From Monarcha castaneiventris obscurior (Eukaryota > Chordata > Aves > Passeriformes > Monarchidae), in contig JAMPIT010000894.1 in assembly GCA_026261815.1 (NCBI GenBank), positions 56,646,147 to 56,710,146 of the forward strand: 64,000 nt of DNA. Direction: 5' to 3'. Positions 13,991 to 26,000 of the stretch are shown here, one piece after another; position 1 is the stretch's first letter, and every line of letters starts with the position of its first letter. A program made the translations under genes and the position numbers. The notes under the pieces are model-generated. The model saw only the letters and a list, made by a program, of their open reading frames with translations, made no database searches and was not told the origin of the DNA.

Positions 13991-16900
13991 CATCATATTG
14001 TGTCCATGCTCCATTATGCACAGAATACTGTGGCCAGAAATAATTAACAGGCACAAAGGGTGGCAGTTAGTCATTTGGCTATGTATGATTGTACCTGCAA
14101 GGTTTCTTTCATCTGGAGCCAAAATCTGATAAAAATGGATAATGTTTGAAATGTTCAGTCTTATCTAAATTACGACCAGAAAAAGCCTGGGTTTAATCTT
14201 GGCTCCAAACTTCATACAAGACAAAGCAGATGAGTTTGGCTCCTAGATGAAATTCAAGTCATCTCTGATTCTGAAAATCTGTAATATGGTTTTCAATGTT
14301 TCCTTTTTGATGCAGCTAACATTCCTAAAATCTTTGGTCTAAAACAAAAGGGATCAAAACCTTTCAAAACTCTAAAGAGGTGATAAATTAAAGCAGACTT
14401 ATTTTTAAAAGGGCATGATTGCTTCATTAGATGACATCCATGAATAAGACTGGGTTCCCTGCTAGATATTTACACCAGGTCAGAGGACTTGTGGACCCTT
14501 CTTGCTGCATGTGCAGCCCTTTGCTTCAGGCCCTTGGCAGGTAAGGGGAGGAGAACAGACCCCATCATGCTCCCATTTCCAGTGAGAAGAGAACAGTTGT
14601 ATTTTTCAGTTGCTGTTCTAAGTAATAGCAATGCCCTTGTGACTGGTCTGGGGCCCCTTGTCCTTTTGCTGTTTGTCATCCTGGTCCTGCGTGGGTTGTG
14701 CAGTGATGGCTTCCAGGAGCACTGTGGAGCTGCAGGGTGGGGCTGGAGATGTTGTGCCAGCTCTTTTGTTTTAACACCTACAAATGAGATAGGCCTTTGT
14801 GCTCCAAAGCATGGCAAGGGCAGGCAGAGGTGGTTGGCCCTCCCCCTCCATCACTGAACTGGAGACTTCAGTGCCACTGTCAAGCTGGGGAACAAGTCTC
14901 CCACTGATCCAGGTTGTTTATGATTAGGGCATGGTGTTGTTGATCTGACCAGTACTCAGAGATATAAAAAGAGGTGGACTCTACCCAGGGAATTTGGAAC
15001 CTGAAATGCTCTGCATCATTCAAAATACTGATTTGAGAATCTAGCGCAAGCAAACCTAATCCTATTGCATGGCTCAGCACAGCAGTAATAGCTAGCTGAT
15101 AATGGATACTGGGGAGAAAGTGTGGATAGCCAAGTCAAGCTCGGTCTTTCTAAAACCTGTAGAAGAACATTATATTAGAGAGGAGAAACTCTGTTTTTGT
15201 CAGTATATTAAAAACATGCTTGTTAATCACATGTAGTCATTTAAAATCTCTTATGAGTTAGAGAACCTGGGCTCCTCATCCTAGTGCTGTCCCTGTGAGG
15301 TTCTGAAGCTTCACATCAGAATGGCCTCAATTAAAACAGCAGCACCACTATCTCTAGATTACTGCTTTCCATCATTTATACTGTGTTATCTCTCTCTTCA
15401 GACTGGTTTTTAATTTTTATGTTTGCAATTATAAGTGATTTATAGGAAAATTCATTGCACAACCTGTCCAGAGTCATTAAATTCACCTAGGTTGAATAAC
15501 CTGATGTTCACCTGGAAATAACCACATCAGTGACATTATCTTACTGAATTTTCAGCTAACTTAGAAGTATAGAGCTTATCTTTTCTTACTTTATTTTTTT
15601 CCTCTCAAGTATAGTGGTGGGGGAGGGGGGTGAACATTCTTAATTCATAAGAGGTAATTAGCCAAGTCTGAAAGGTGTGCACTAATTACAGAATGTTGTA
15701 TATCTTGTGTAGCTGATTGCAGCACAGGTTTCTGAATAGTAGGTATGATTTTTTCCAAACACCGTTCAGTAATTTGAAATGTTATTAGGGGATTAACTTT
15801 CCATATGAAAAGCTAAACTAATACTTATTATACAGATTATAACAGCAAGCGGCCTAGGAAGCTGTTGAGGCCATTATTTTGCAGGCTGCAGTCACTGCCA
15901 GGGACCGAGGAGAGTGCTGGATAACCATCCCAGCCAGGGGAATATGCGGAGCACCATCCTCTGCTGTTCCTCATGCTTCCTACCTCTGCCAACACGAGGC
16001 AAGCTGATGGGCTCCATTTAGGAACATGACTCCGAAATGAAGAGGCAGAGGAGAAAAGGTGTGGGGATTGTTTTGTGCTACATTGTTCTGCTATGGTTGC
16101 AAATCAGTCAAACTATGCTGGTCTCAAATTATTTAGAAGCCAATCTTTGGGTAAAGTCTATTATATATTTACTGTTTTGAGAAAACTGAGCACTACACCT
16201 TTAAGTATTTCAGCTTGCTTGACACAGGGTAAAGTTAGTTTTTGCATCAGTATTTTTAAACCCCATTAAATAATTTGTTTTGATTTACTGTTTATGGTGG
16301 TAGGTAGTAGCTGTTGTTGATTCTTCTTCCCTCCTCCCCAGTCTTTATGCTCTTATAGGGTCACATATTCTCTCTTTGCGTGACCTCTGATATTTGTTCA
16401 ACACGTGGGAAATCTAACTGGATTCCTTCAAGCTAAAAGCATAAAGCTGTGGCTAGAGCTAAAGGCTTGTCGTTCCAGTGAAAACCTCCCAGTCCCTATG
16501 AACAAGGCAACAGAAAATGCAGACCTACTTTTAAATGAAGGCCATGCAGCTGTGACCATGGAGAATGGATGTGGGAGTATGTGGGGCAGGAGAAGGAAGC
16601 TCTTACATTTCTCTGCTGAATAAGTCGGCACTTAAGTGTAGGGCTCACACTGGGGCTGTAAAATGCACACTAATCAGTGGATGGAAAATACCTGTGTACA
16701 GTTTGTGCTTCTAGGGGAAATGTAACCTTGTTTTGGAAAAGAAAGGGATAAATGATAAAGTTTACTCATCTTTTTAATTCTGTACCCTGGTTTAGTGTTA
16801 AATTCCAGCACCGCCTTCACCACCAGCACCAATCCAACCCCCACCCCCCCAAAAAAGAAAACAACCTTGCCATGGTTTTTAAAAGAAATTATTTTTATGT

Positions 16901-19522
16901 AAAAATATACTCATTGCATCATATTATTTACACCGAGTTGTATTCTTTGTTTTGGGAAGTACTTGGTCATTCTTCATTAATAATTAAAAACAGATTTCAT
17001 TATGACTTTTTTTCTTTGTCTTTTTGTCTTCATTTTGGATTCTTTGATAAATCAACCAGCAGTGTTCTTCCTAAGAGGACTTGAGTCTTCTCTTTAACGA
17101 ATGTCCAAATTAGTTATTGAAAAGTGAATTATCTGTTCCCATATCCACCTACCTTATTAATCAATGCTTCCTTTGCTTTGCTTTTCAGTGCTGTTTCTGT
17201 TTGTAAAATTATAGCTTCAGCCTGTCTATTTGTGCTGATATATGATTGAATAGCTTATTGAATGCACTTTGTCCACATTTCTGGAATACATTTGCTGTTC
17301 TAAATTTTTTAATGCGTTTAGCTTCCAATATGAAACTTGGGGAAATGGTTCTGAACATCTCCACATCAGGTTCCCATTGCGTCCCTTTGTCTATCCTAGC
17401 AGTAATATCCTCTGAGATTTTCTCCTACAGGCATCTCTGAAACCCTTAATTGAACCACTAGTGTGCTTGCTTAAAGTGTTTCCCTCGCTTGGCTTTCTAA
17501 AATGATTTTTAAGCTTTCCCTACATTCGTTTTCAGTTTCCCTAGCCTTTCCCTTAACTAATGGCATTATGATGGTCTCCTGTCTTCAGGGATCTCCCTTG
17601 AACTACATGAACTTGTAAAGTGTCAGTGAAGTCTTCTCTCAATTTCTGTTCCCACTTTTATTTCTCTCTTGGATATCTGATGTCTAGTCTGTGGGCTTCC
17701 TTCGGGCTCGGTTATGAGTAGCTGTGCATCCTTCTGCGAGAGAAGAAAGGGGTGTTAGTCACTACCTTGCTCCCTTGCACGGGCTGCCACTGAGCCGATA
17801 GGGAAGATAGGTTGTACCAGGAAAAGGTTGGCACTGGTGCCATTAGCAGTGGATTAAGCAGTGAGGTCTTTTGACTGTTTGTATCAGCATATGCCCATAT
17901 GGTACTTGCATCCTTAGTTGTCTAATCAAAGTTAGAAAACTCAAACTAAAGTACCAGTAAAGCTTTCAGGTATAGCTCTGGTTTACATGTAAAGTCAAAC
18001 ATTTGGGAAGCCTTGTAGGAAAGAATAAGGAAGATCTATACAACACCCAGTATGATGGTAATTTTAAATTGTTTCTCTTAGCAGTTTATTTTGATTTAGA
18101 CAAAGCAAGCAAAACCCAATGCAATCATAAGCTTTTTACCTAGGATCAGCTACCCTGAAACACTTCACCTTTCCAGTTTTGATCATTATGACAGGATAAG
18201 GAGCCAGATAGGACTGAGAAAGCCACTTTGCTCCAGCACCCTGCTGCAGAGTACCATCAGGAAGATGGCACGGTGTGTGCCACCTGTCTCCTGTCAACCA
18301 GAGATGATGTGCTGGGGGAACTTTGAGGCTGAGCTGGGCAAGGACAGTGTGTGCAAGGAGTGACAGCCCCATGTTCCACCAAAGCTTCTGAAGGTCCTTA
18401 ACCAGGGAGCACATGCTGCTCCCAGCACTGATACCAACAGCCAAAGAGAAGAAGGGCCATTCTGTTCACTCACACTGAATGAAGATGTGGTGCACTTCCT
18501 GCAGATACCAAGGGAAGAAATTGCCTCTCAAGTGCTGCTGCTGCAGAGTTGAGGTTGCTCATGCACCGGCAGTACCTCACAGTGATCACCTGGGCTGCTT
18601 ATTCAGTTTGCCTGAATGTGAGCCAAGTTACCTGCTTGATGAGGGCTGTCAGTGCATAATTTGCATTGATACAAGAAAGTAGTAAAGATTGGAAACAGCC
18701 TTAAAAGCTGCTTATAAGAGTATTCAGGTAGGAGGCATCAGATGCAGTTATGCCTTGGAACAGTTGTAAATTAATTCTTTAAATATTCCAAGCAGTCATT
18801 GCACTTTAGTTTGATGTTTTTCACTCTCATTCTGGAAAGTGAATTCTTAAATCTTTGAGTTTGACCCAATTTAAAAAAAAATATTAAAAAACCCAAATGA
18901 AGGAAAAAACCTTGTTCTGAGAGATTTTGACTGTCTGATTCACTTTTGTTTTTACTTCATTTGGTTTAGCCTTTTTCTTTTAATACTTGATCAAATCTTT
19001 CACTTCCGATATTCTATGGATGGGTTCAAAAGCATTTTTGTTTGTCTTACATATTGTTCCATGTATCTGTCTTGAGCTGTGTTGGCTTCTGTTGTCATTT
19101 TGACACTGATTTACTGGAATGAACTTATATTTTAAACTCTGTTACTGTTCTTTAAATGCCTTCCATTCCACATTAAGATTTCTCAACAATAGTGAGTTCT
19201 AATTAGTTTTTTTTTCCCAGCCTGTTTTCAAATCTAGCACGATATCTTCTGAAAACAAACTTACTGAAGGATATCAGACATTTGAAGAAAATAAGTGACC
19301 AAGTGACTTTGCTGCTGGTAGTTCATCTATGTTTTGTGTGTACTTGTACCTAATTATATCTATGTCTAATAGTCAATTAACTCCTAAAGGAAAAATTTAA
19401 TTCTATTAAAAGGTCTGCTGCAGAAATTAATTTTTTCAGTGACTTTAAACAAGGAGAGTTTCTAAGGCTTATGAGTAAGTCATAGATTTGTATTAGGGTG
19501 TTCTAAAAGAGCTCACATGTTC

Positions 19523-20079
19523 TGTTGGCAGTCGAGCCCAAAAAGCCACTCACTCCCGCCACATTGGGGTGGGGGAGAAAGTTGGAAGAGTAAAAATGAG
19601 AAAAACCATGGGTTTAGATAAAGACAGTTCAGTAGGGAAAGCCAAAGCAATCCGCACAAGCGAAGCAAAGCAAGAATTTTTTCCCAAGGGCAGGCAGGTG
19701 CTCAGCCATCCCAGGGAAGCAGGGCTCCATCACACAAAACAGTGACTTGGGGAGACAAACACCCCCACTCCAAACATCCCCCTCTTCCTCTTTTTTCCCC
19801 CAGCTCTATATACTGAGCATGAGGCCATATGGTCTGGAATACTCCTTGGGTTGGCTGGGGTCAGCTGTCCCAGCTATGTCCTCTCCCAGATCCTTGTGCA
19901 CCTCCGGTCCCTCTCTAGCGGGGTGAGAAGCAGAAAAGGCCTTGGGTCTGTGTAAGCTCTGCTCAGCAATAATGAAAACATTCCTGACTTACCAACACTA
20001 TTTCAAGCACAAATCCAAAGCACAGCCCTATACCAGCTACTATAGAAAAAATCACTCTATCCCAGTCAAAACCAGCACA
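19523..20079 (-). mobile_element. Solo LTR of the same avian ERV family (copy B)
   Basis: This copy of about 557 bp begins on the minus strand TGTGCTGGTTTTGACTGGGA and ends with a CA dinucleotide, giving the expected TG...CA ends. It shares with copy A a core that includes GCAGGCAGGTGCTCAGCCAT on the plus strand and the segment ATGGTCTGG. A TATA-like motif (TATATAG, near 19807-19801) is at the matching place. No retroviral coding sequence is adjacent. Local insertions and deletions separate the two copies, so they are separate old insertions. No clear target-site duplication was found. Confidence 0.82.
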
Positions 20080-23000
20080 CTTTCCTACTGGCATGTTTTG
20101 ATGGCTTTCTAACTGCCCAGAGATATGTGTGTGCCTGTGTTTGTCTTGATCTTAAAACAGGTTTTCAGTTTTTCTAGAGATAACAGAAAGCCAGAGCTGT
20201 ACCAAGATAGCTTTATAATTTTCAGTGAAAGAAATTTGCATATATGTTAACATTTTTGTTCTGTTTTAAACCAAACAGCTGAGTAATTTGCTTCCTCATC
20301 TGTGTTTCATGTGCTGCTGCACAGCCATCCATTACATATCCTCTACAGCAGCAAAAAAACCTGGGCAGAAATGTTTCATTCAGTGCTCGTTTTTTTTCTA
20401 GGAGGATTGTTTAGAGACAAACTTATTTTAAATTTATTTTAAACAGTGCCTGTGGATGTAAATGAGCACATTAAATAGGTACATTGAAAGAGAGAGAAAA
20501 TATCTTTTTTAGAACCATACAATTAATACAAACTGAAGGTTGATGCATTTGTGGTGTGCCATTCTGATCCGAGTGATTATTTTCTCTCTCCCTTGTATGC
20601 TGTTTCTTCATGGTTTGATGCTCTTGAGGTATGAATTTTAGTCAAATAAAGATAAAACTGTGGTTGTTTTATTACCTGTATTATTGTAATTCTTAGGAAT
20701 CCAAGTCATGAGGCATAATTTCACTGTCCTAACCACTGCAGCAGTGCTGAACCAAAAGAGATTGCTGAAGAAATTACAGCACAAGAAAAAGGAAAGCACA
20801 GGGGTGGAGGCAAAGGAAAGAATGCACAGCCTGAGTTCAACAGTCTGGATGGGACTGGTGGGAGTCTTGAGAAGTTTCTTCCTCCCCACTCTCTGAAATG
20901 TCAATTACTCTATTAGCTCTCTTCTTTTCTTCCTCTTTGTTTTGTCTTGCTGATAGAGGAAGCATAATAATGTGCTGGTTGGCAGTTACGTTCTTAGATG
21001 TGGCTGAGGAGAGCATTTGGAGCTAACTACAACTTCAGAAAACCCTCTGAAATATGAGGAGCAGCATAGGACCATACATGCATTTTTTTGTCTTCTCTTT
21101 GGCCTTTGAAAAATAAAGGTGAACAATAGGTAGGTGAACAATAGAAATAAAGCTTTCAGCAGCAGCTGAGAGATCAGCAATATTGGGGACTGTGAGGAGT
21201 TTTGAAAGTGAAGATGAGTCCCATGGAATTGGATGAACTGGAGGGAGTGAAGTATTTGCTCTGCTTTGCAGTGTTTCTTGGAGCTGTGCATTCAGGAAAA
21301 AAAACACTGTACTAGTAAAGTTATGAGTAATGAGGGACTGCCTAGCTAAAAGGGTTAGCTGTGTGCATGGACAGGAGAGGTTTTGTATGAAAAGAACCTG
21401 CAAGACTTCAAAGATTGCATTCCAGAAACTGGGTTTGGATGGATGTTTAAGAGAAGCACAAGTGCAACTTGATCAAAGCAAGCAGTTACACCTTGTCTGA
21501 GCAAATATTTGTAGTAAACTTGGCATTCATTTTGGTTTTAATGTTACTCAGATTTTCAAGGGGAGCAAAGCACAAAAGTGAAGCAGATTTCATCTGTGCA
21601 GAGGCTTGATTTCCAGATTTGATTGGAGAGCAGTTGGGCAGGGAAAATTCTTCTCCCTTCACAATACTACTGTTGTCTATCCATCCCCATCTTTGTGCCT
21701 GCTTGTTCTACCCTAAGCATCAATGCCAATTTCATAACACTTAGGTGACCTTCTAACTATGGTCCTTGGCTTGTTTCCTACACGCCAGCAGCACAGTGAG
21801 ATACAAGGATGACACATGAATGAGCACACCCTTGAGAAAAGAGGATTTTTGGATAAAAGAGCTGTGACAATCTCAGCAAGAAAACCTCCTTGTTGGATTT
21901 CTCTGTGTTGTACCATGGTATCAAAGAAATGCTTGACACAACTGTCAAATTACCTTTCTTCCCAAGCAACCTGCAGGACCTGCAATTTAGGCAAAGACTC
22001 AGATTAAAGAAGCAACCAAAGCACCACACTGCTCTCTAAGTTGCTGTGAGACTTTTGTGCATTCCTGCCTGCACCGTGCAGCCTCATCCCTGTGCCTTGT
22101 TACAGTTTCGTTGTGCTCCTTCATGGCTGTAAGAAATGTGAGCGACTCCTCGCGTCACTGCTGAGTGGAACTGAGCAGGCAGCTCAGCACTGAGAATCTC
22201 CAGGCAGAAAAAAAAAAATAAAAGGCATAACAGGGAAGCGATGAGCGTGGTTCTGGTGGTGCAGGGCAGGCTTTTATCTGGGATTGTTCTGAGTTTTACT
22301 GGAAGCAGGGAGGGATGGTGCAGAACTGAAGAGGGTACAGGAAATCTGAGGCTTTGCTAGCCCTCCACAAGCCTGTCACAGCTGGCTATGATTTGACCCT
22401 TTCACTTAACAATTTGCTCACAATGTGTATAATCTTATCCCATTACACATAATTTTAAATTTAATTTTAAAATACATATTTGGAGATAATGTAACCCTGT
22501 CTACAAAGCACATCTGAAATTTCAGCCTGCAAGTAAATGTAGAACATTTGATTTGATGCTGTTCAAATCAATGCTTGTTAACAGTGTGGCATACAGGTAG
22601 AGAAAGTATAAAAATACGGTGTAATGCAGTGGAATGAAAAAGTATCTTTCCAGTCCTATTCTGAGAAGGCAGCAAAAATAGCCCAATGTCAATGTCAAAT
22701 GATATTTGAATATCACTTCTTAATGTGTCTGATACACTTACTCTTTATGTGAGCCCACTGCTATCTTGCTTATGCTGCAAAAATTCAAAAATACCTACAT
22801 TAATTTTTTTTTTTTTTGCCTCTAGGTGTACCAAATTAGTTTCTTGGTTTCATTCTCAACTCCTTATGGTTTTTACATTGACTAATTGATGGCATTCCTA
22901 CCTCCATGTTGTAGAAGAGAATTAGAACTTAATAACTCCATATATTGTTTACAAAATCTTGTCTCTCTGCAGGGGAATGAATCCCACAGAGTTTCACTTC

Positions 23001-26000
23001 TTGCCAAATTGAGAAGGTTGCTGCAATGAATTGTAGCACTGGTGTGTCTGCTCTGACACCAATACTGGACAAGATGTAGCAGTAAGGAAGCAACATGGAA
23101 AGCTTCTCTGTAAAGCCTGGCAGACTCAGCAGTGGTAAAGGGGATATTGTGAGAGGTTGGATTTTATTCTTCACTATCAGTGTGCAGTAATATTGAAGCA
23201 AGCAGCTAAATGGGAGAAAAAGGTATTAAACATACTGCATATATTAAAATTAAACGGCATTTTAAGCTAAATTAGTTGATCTGTACATCCTAGTAGACTG
23301 TCTTGCAGTATTGTCTCTAACCTTTAGCCACAGCTCGGATTGCAGGCTTGAGTTACGTGCTGACAATAACCACACTGTCTCGCTGACTTATTTTGACAGT
23401 TTATGTCCGGTTACTTTCAGTGATTTGCAAAGCTGACATTTCCCTTTAGTGAACCTGAAACTGCTTTCTGCTGTATTGCCCAGATATTTTTAACATACCA
23501 GGCAGTAAGGAAAAGCAGAGAAAAGAGGGCTCTGTTCTCACTGAACGTGGAGGGGGTGGGGGTCTTACAGCAAATACGAGGGGTGAAAGGAACTGGAGTA
23601 TAAACGATGACTGGATCTCAGATTAGTATAGTTGTGGTCAGAGGTTTATTTCTATTAATTTGTCATGATATAAATGCCACACTACTGTTCTGTTCTGTAG
23701 CAGATATTCTTCTGATACTGCAATATTTTCTTTCCTTATGGTAAAATGTATCTGATTGAGCCAATTTATACTGACAGCTTTCCTAAGTTAACTTCTCTGT
23801 GAATTCCCAGTTCATTTAATATATTTTCCTCATGCTTCCCACATTTGAGTTACCTTTGTTCTGTGTCTGAAGGATAGGAAGCTGATAGTTATTTTATATT
23901 TATATTTCAAGGCTGCTTAATGTTTAATGAGGCTGAATATGTTGTAAAAAGCTTCAGAACACTCAGGCTGGTTAATATTTCATGTCGATCTACAGAGACA
24001 ACTATATTGATCTTTTAAGCATCTGCTAAACAAGACAAGGAATAAATTAGATTTTGGTCAGTTTGATTTGGCTGGTGAGTTAAATAGCTTTTAGAGCATT
24101 ATCACCTTTTAAAATGTTTTGTTTCCAGTTGAATAAAGTAGATTTTAAAGGCAGTATTTCATGTCGTTTCTCATCACTCTTCATCTTGCCTGTTTCATTT
24201 CAGCTGTGTTTGTGTGTTATGAAGGGATGCAGGAATATAAAGAAAGGAGGTTTGCCCTGTCTGCTTTATGTACCCATAATATGCACCATGCCTTCTGAAG
24301 CCACAGTTGAAGGGCCCTACTTGTCTCTGTTAACTGCATTTTGGACACAAGTTCCCACTATTAAACTTAGGTTCATTTACATCACAGTTACATGCCTAGA
24401 AAATTCTCTGAAAATACTGCAAAGCAGGACCATGAATACAGTCTGATTCAGGGGAAAACCTGTCTTATCCCCAAGTTCCTTATCCCAGAGGACCTATTTT
24501 AACATCTTGTATGCAAGCTGACTTTTTACAAGCTTTGGGGTAACAAGTGCAGAAAATTGATTTCCTTGCAAAAAGAGGAAAAATAAATTATTGCATCCAT
24601 TCAGATGTCTACAGAATTGCTCTGTAAACCTACTGCAAGTGGATAACAGGGCTTTAGAAAGGTCCTTTTTATACGGAAATAATTTCATAATGATTTTAAA
24701 GTGTCTCATCTCCATGTTACCCTGTAAAGATTCCAGGAAGTCTTAGCCACCTGAATTCTTGTCTTGATGGGTTCTCAACTAGCATTCCCTCCTTTTGTGT
24801 CCCAGCAATCAAGGCCCTGCGTCCCTGTGTGATACAGTGAAAGCCATGTCAGCAGAACTTGAGCTGAATTTAAAGCTGGAGGGGGGCATTGGGAGTAATC
24901 TGGGGGCATGTATCTAACCTGTCTATCTCATCAATACTATGTTTTGTATGTGTGTGTTATCTTACAGTTGATCTAATGATAAAAGCCCATCCCCACTTTT
25001 ATTTTCTTCCTGAAACATTAAATTCCCTGGCTTTTATCCAAACAGAAGGTATGTCCTGAGAAGTCCTGAGAACATCATGCTCTTGGGAGTTCACTAAGTA
25101 CAGCAATTACTTCAAAGTATGTCTTCAAAAGCTATACTAATTTTTCATTTTTAGTACCCCCACTGGTCCTTTTTAAAGGCTGTCAGGCTATTCCCATATA
25201 AAGAAAATATTTCCTAAGTGTCTCGATGCATATCTAAATTCTTGTTGATATGATGAAACATTGTCATTTCTAATGCATGTGTCACCCTTAATTAGTACTC
25301 AGATTCAGGATCGTGCCATGACTTGTTCTATACAGCTGTTCTGGAATTTCAGGTATGTGGTAGTTTCAGACCACAAATGTGGCCAACTTTACAAATAAGG
25401 TCAACGAAGAAACACTTAAAAATACTAAAACTTCAAAAGCTAACCAAACAGACCATATTTGGACCCTTTATGATTATGAAATAAATTCTTCCACAGGGAA
25501 AATAACTAACATGCAGTATATGAAACTGAGCTCTGTTGCCTCTGCTGCCCTCAGAGCCAACACTTGTGCTGAGGATGGATATCCCTCACTTATAAATAGC
25601 AATAGTAATGCATACACGGGATAATTGTATTCTTGTCACTGCCATAGTGAAGAAACGCTCCCATCTGTTGGAGATATTTTCCTTTATCCTGTGGAGAGGC
25701 AGAATGCAGGTGTGAAATTGCCTGTTGTGTCACATACACATGTGTGCCCCTTGATAACTGTTTCACACTAGGGGAAAGCTGGTAACTTCTTGTTCTGAGG
25801 TTGCTTTGAAATTCATCATGACTGGGATAATCTGTACAGCACTTGAGTGTCAGGGACATCAGCCTTAATGGTGCCTGAAACTTCAGTGGAAAATAATCCT
25901 AAATTCTCCCTTTGTAATTAGTGAATACAGTTAATATGCTCCTTGCTGGACATACTGAATGGAATTCAGTACAGACTAAATTGGAGCGATGCAGAGAGAG

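Larger units (their letters stand above)
6424..19522. other. Intergenic sequence between the two LTRs, no gene seen
   Basis: The stretch is AT-rich with scattered homopolymer runs. The longest open frame (about 156 codons, minus strand, ending near 8438) shows no recognisable domain and has an overlapping open frame on the other strand. A segment at about 15640-15860 with two TAATTA homeodomain-type sites is a candidate conserved element. The segments at 14.5-14.85 and 18.1-18.7 kb are somewhat richer in G+C but have no recognisable content. Confidence 0.75.
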
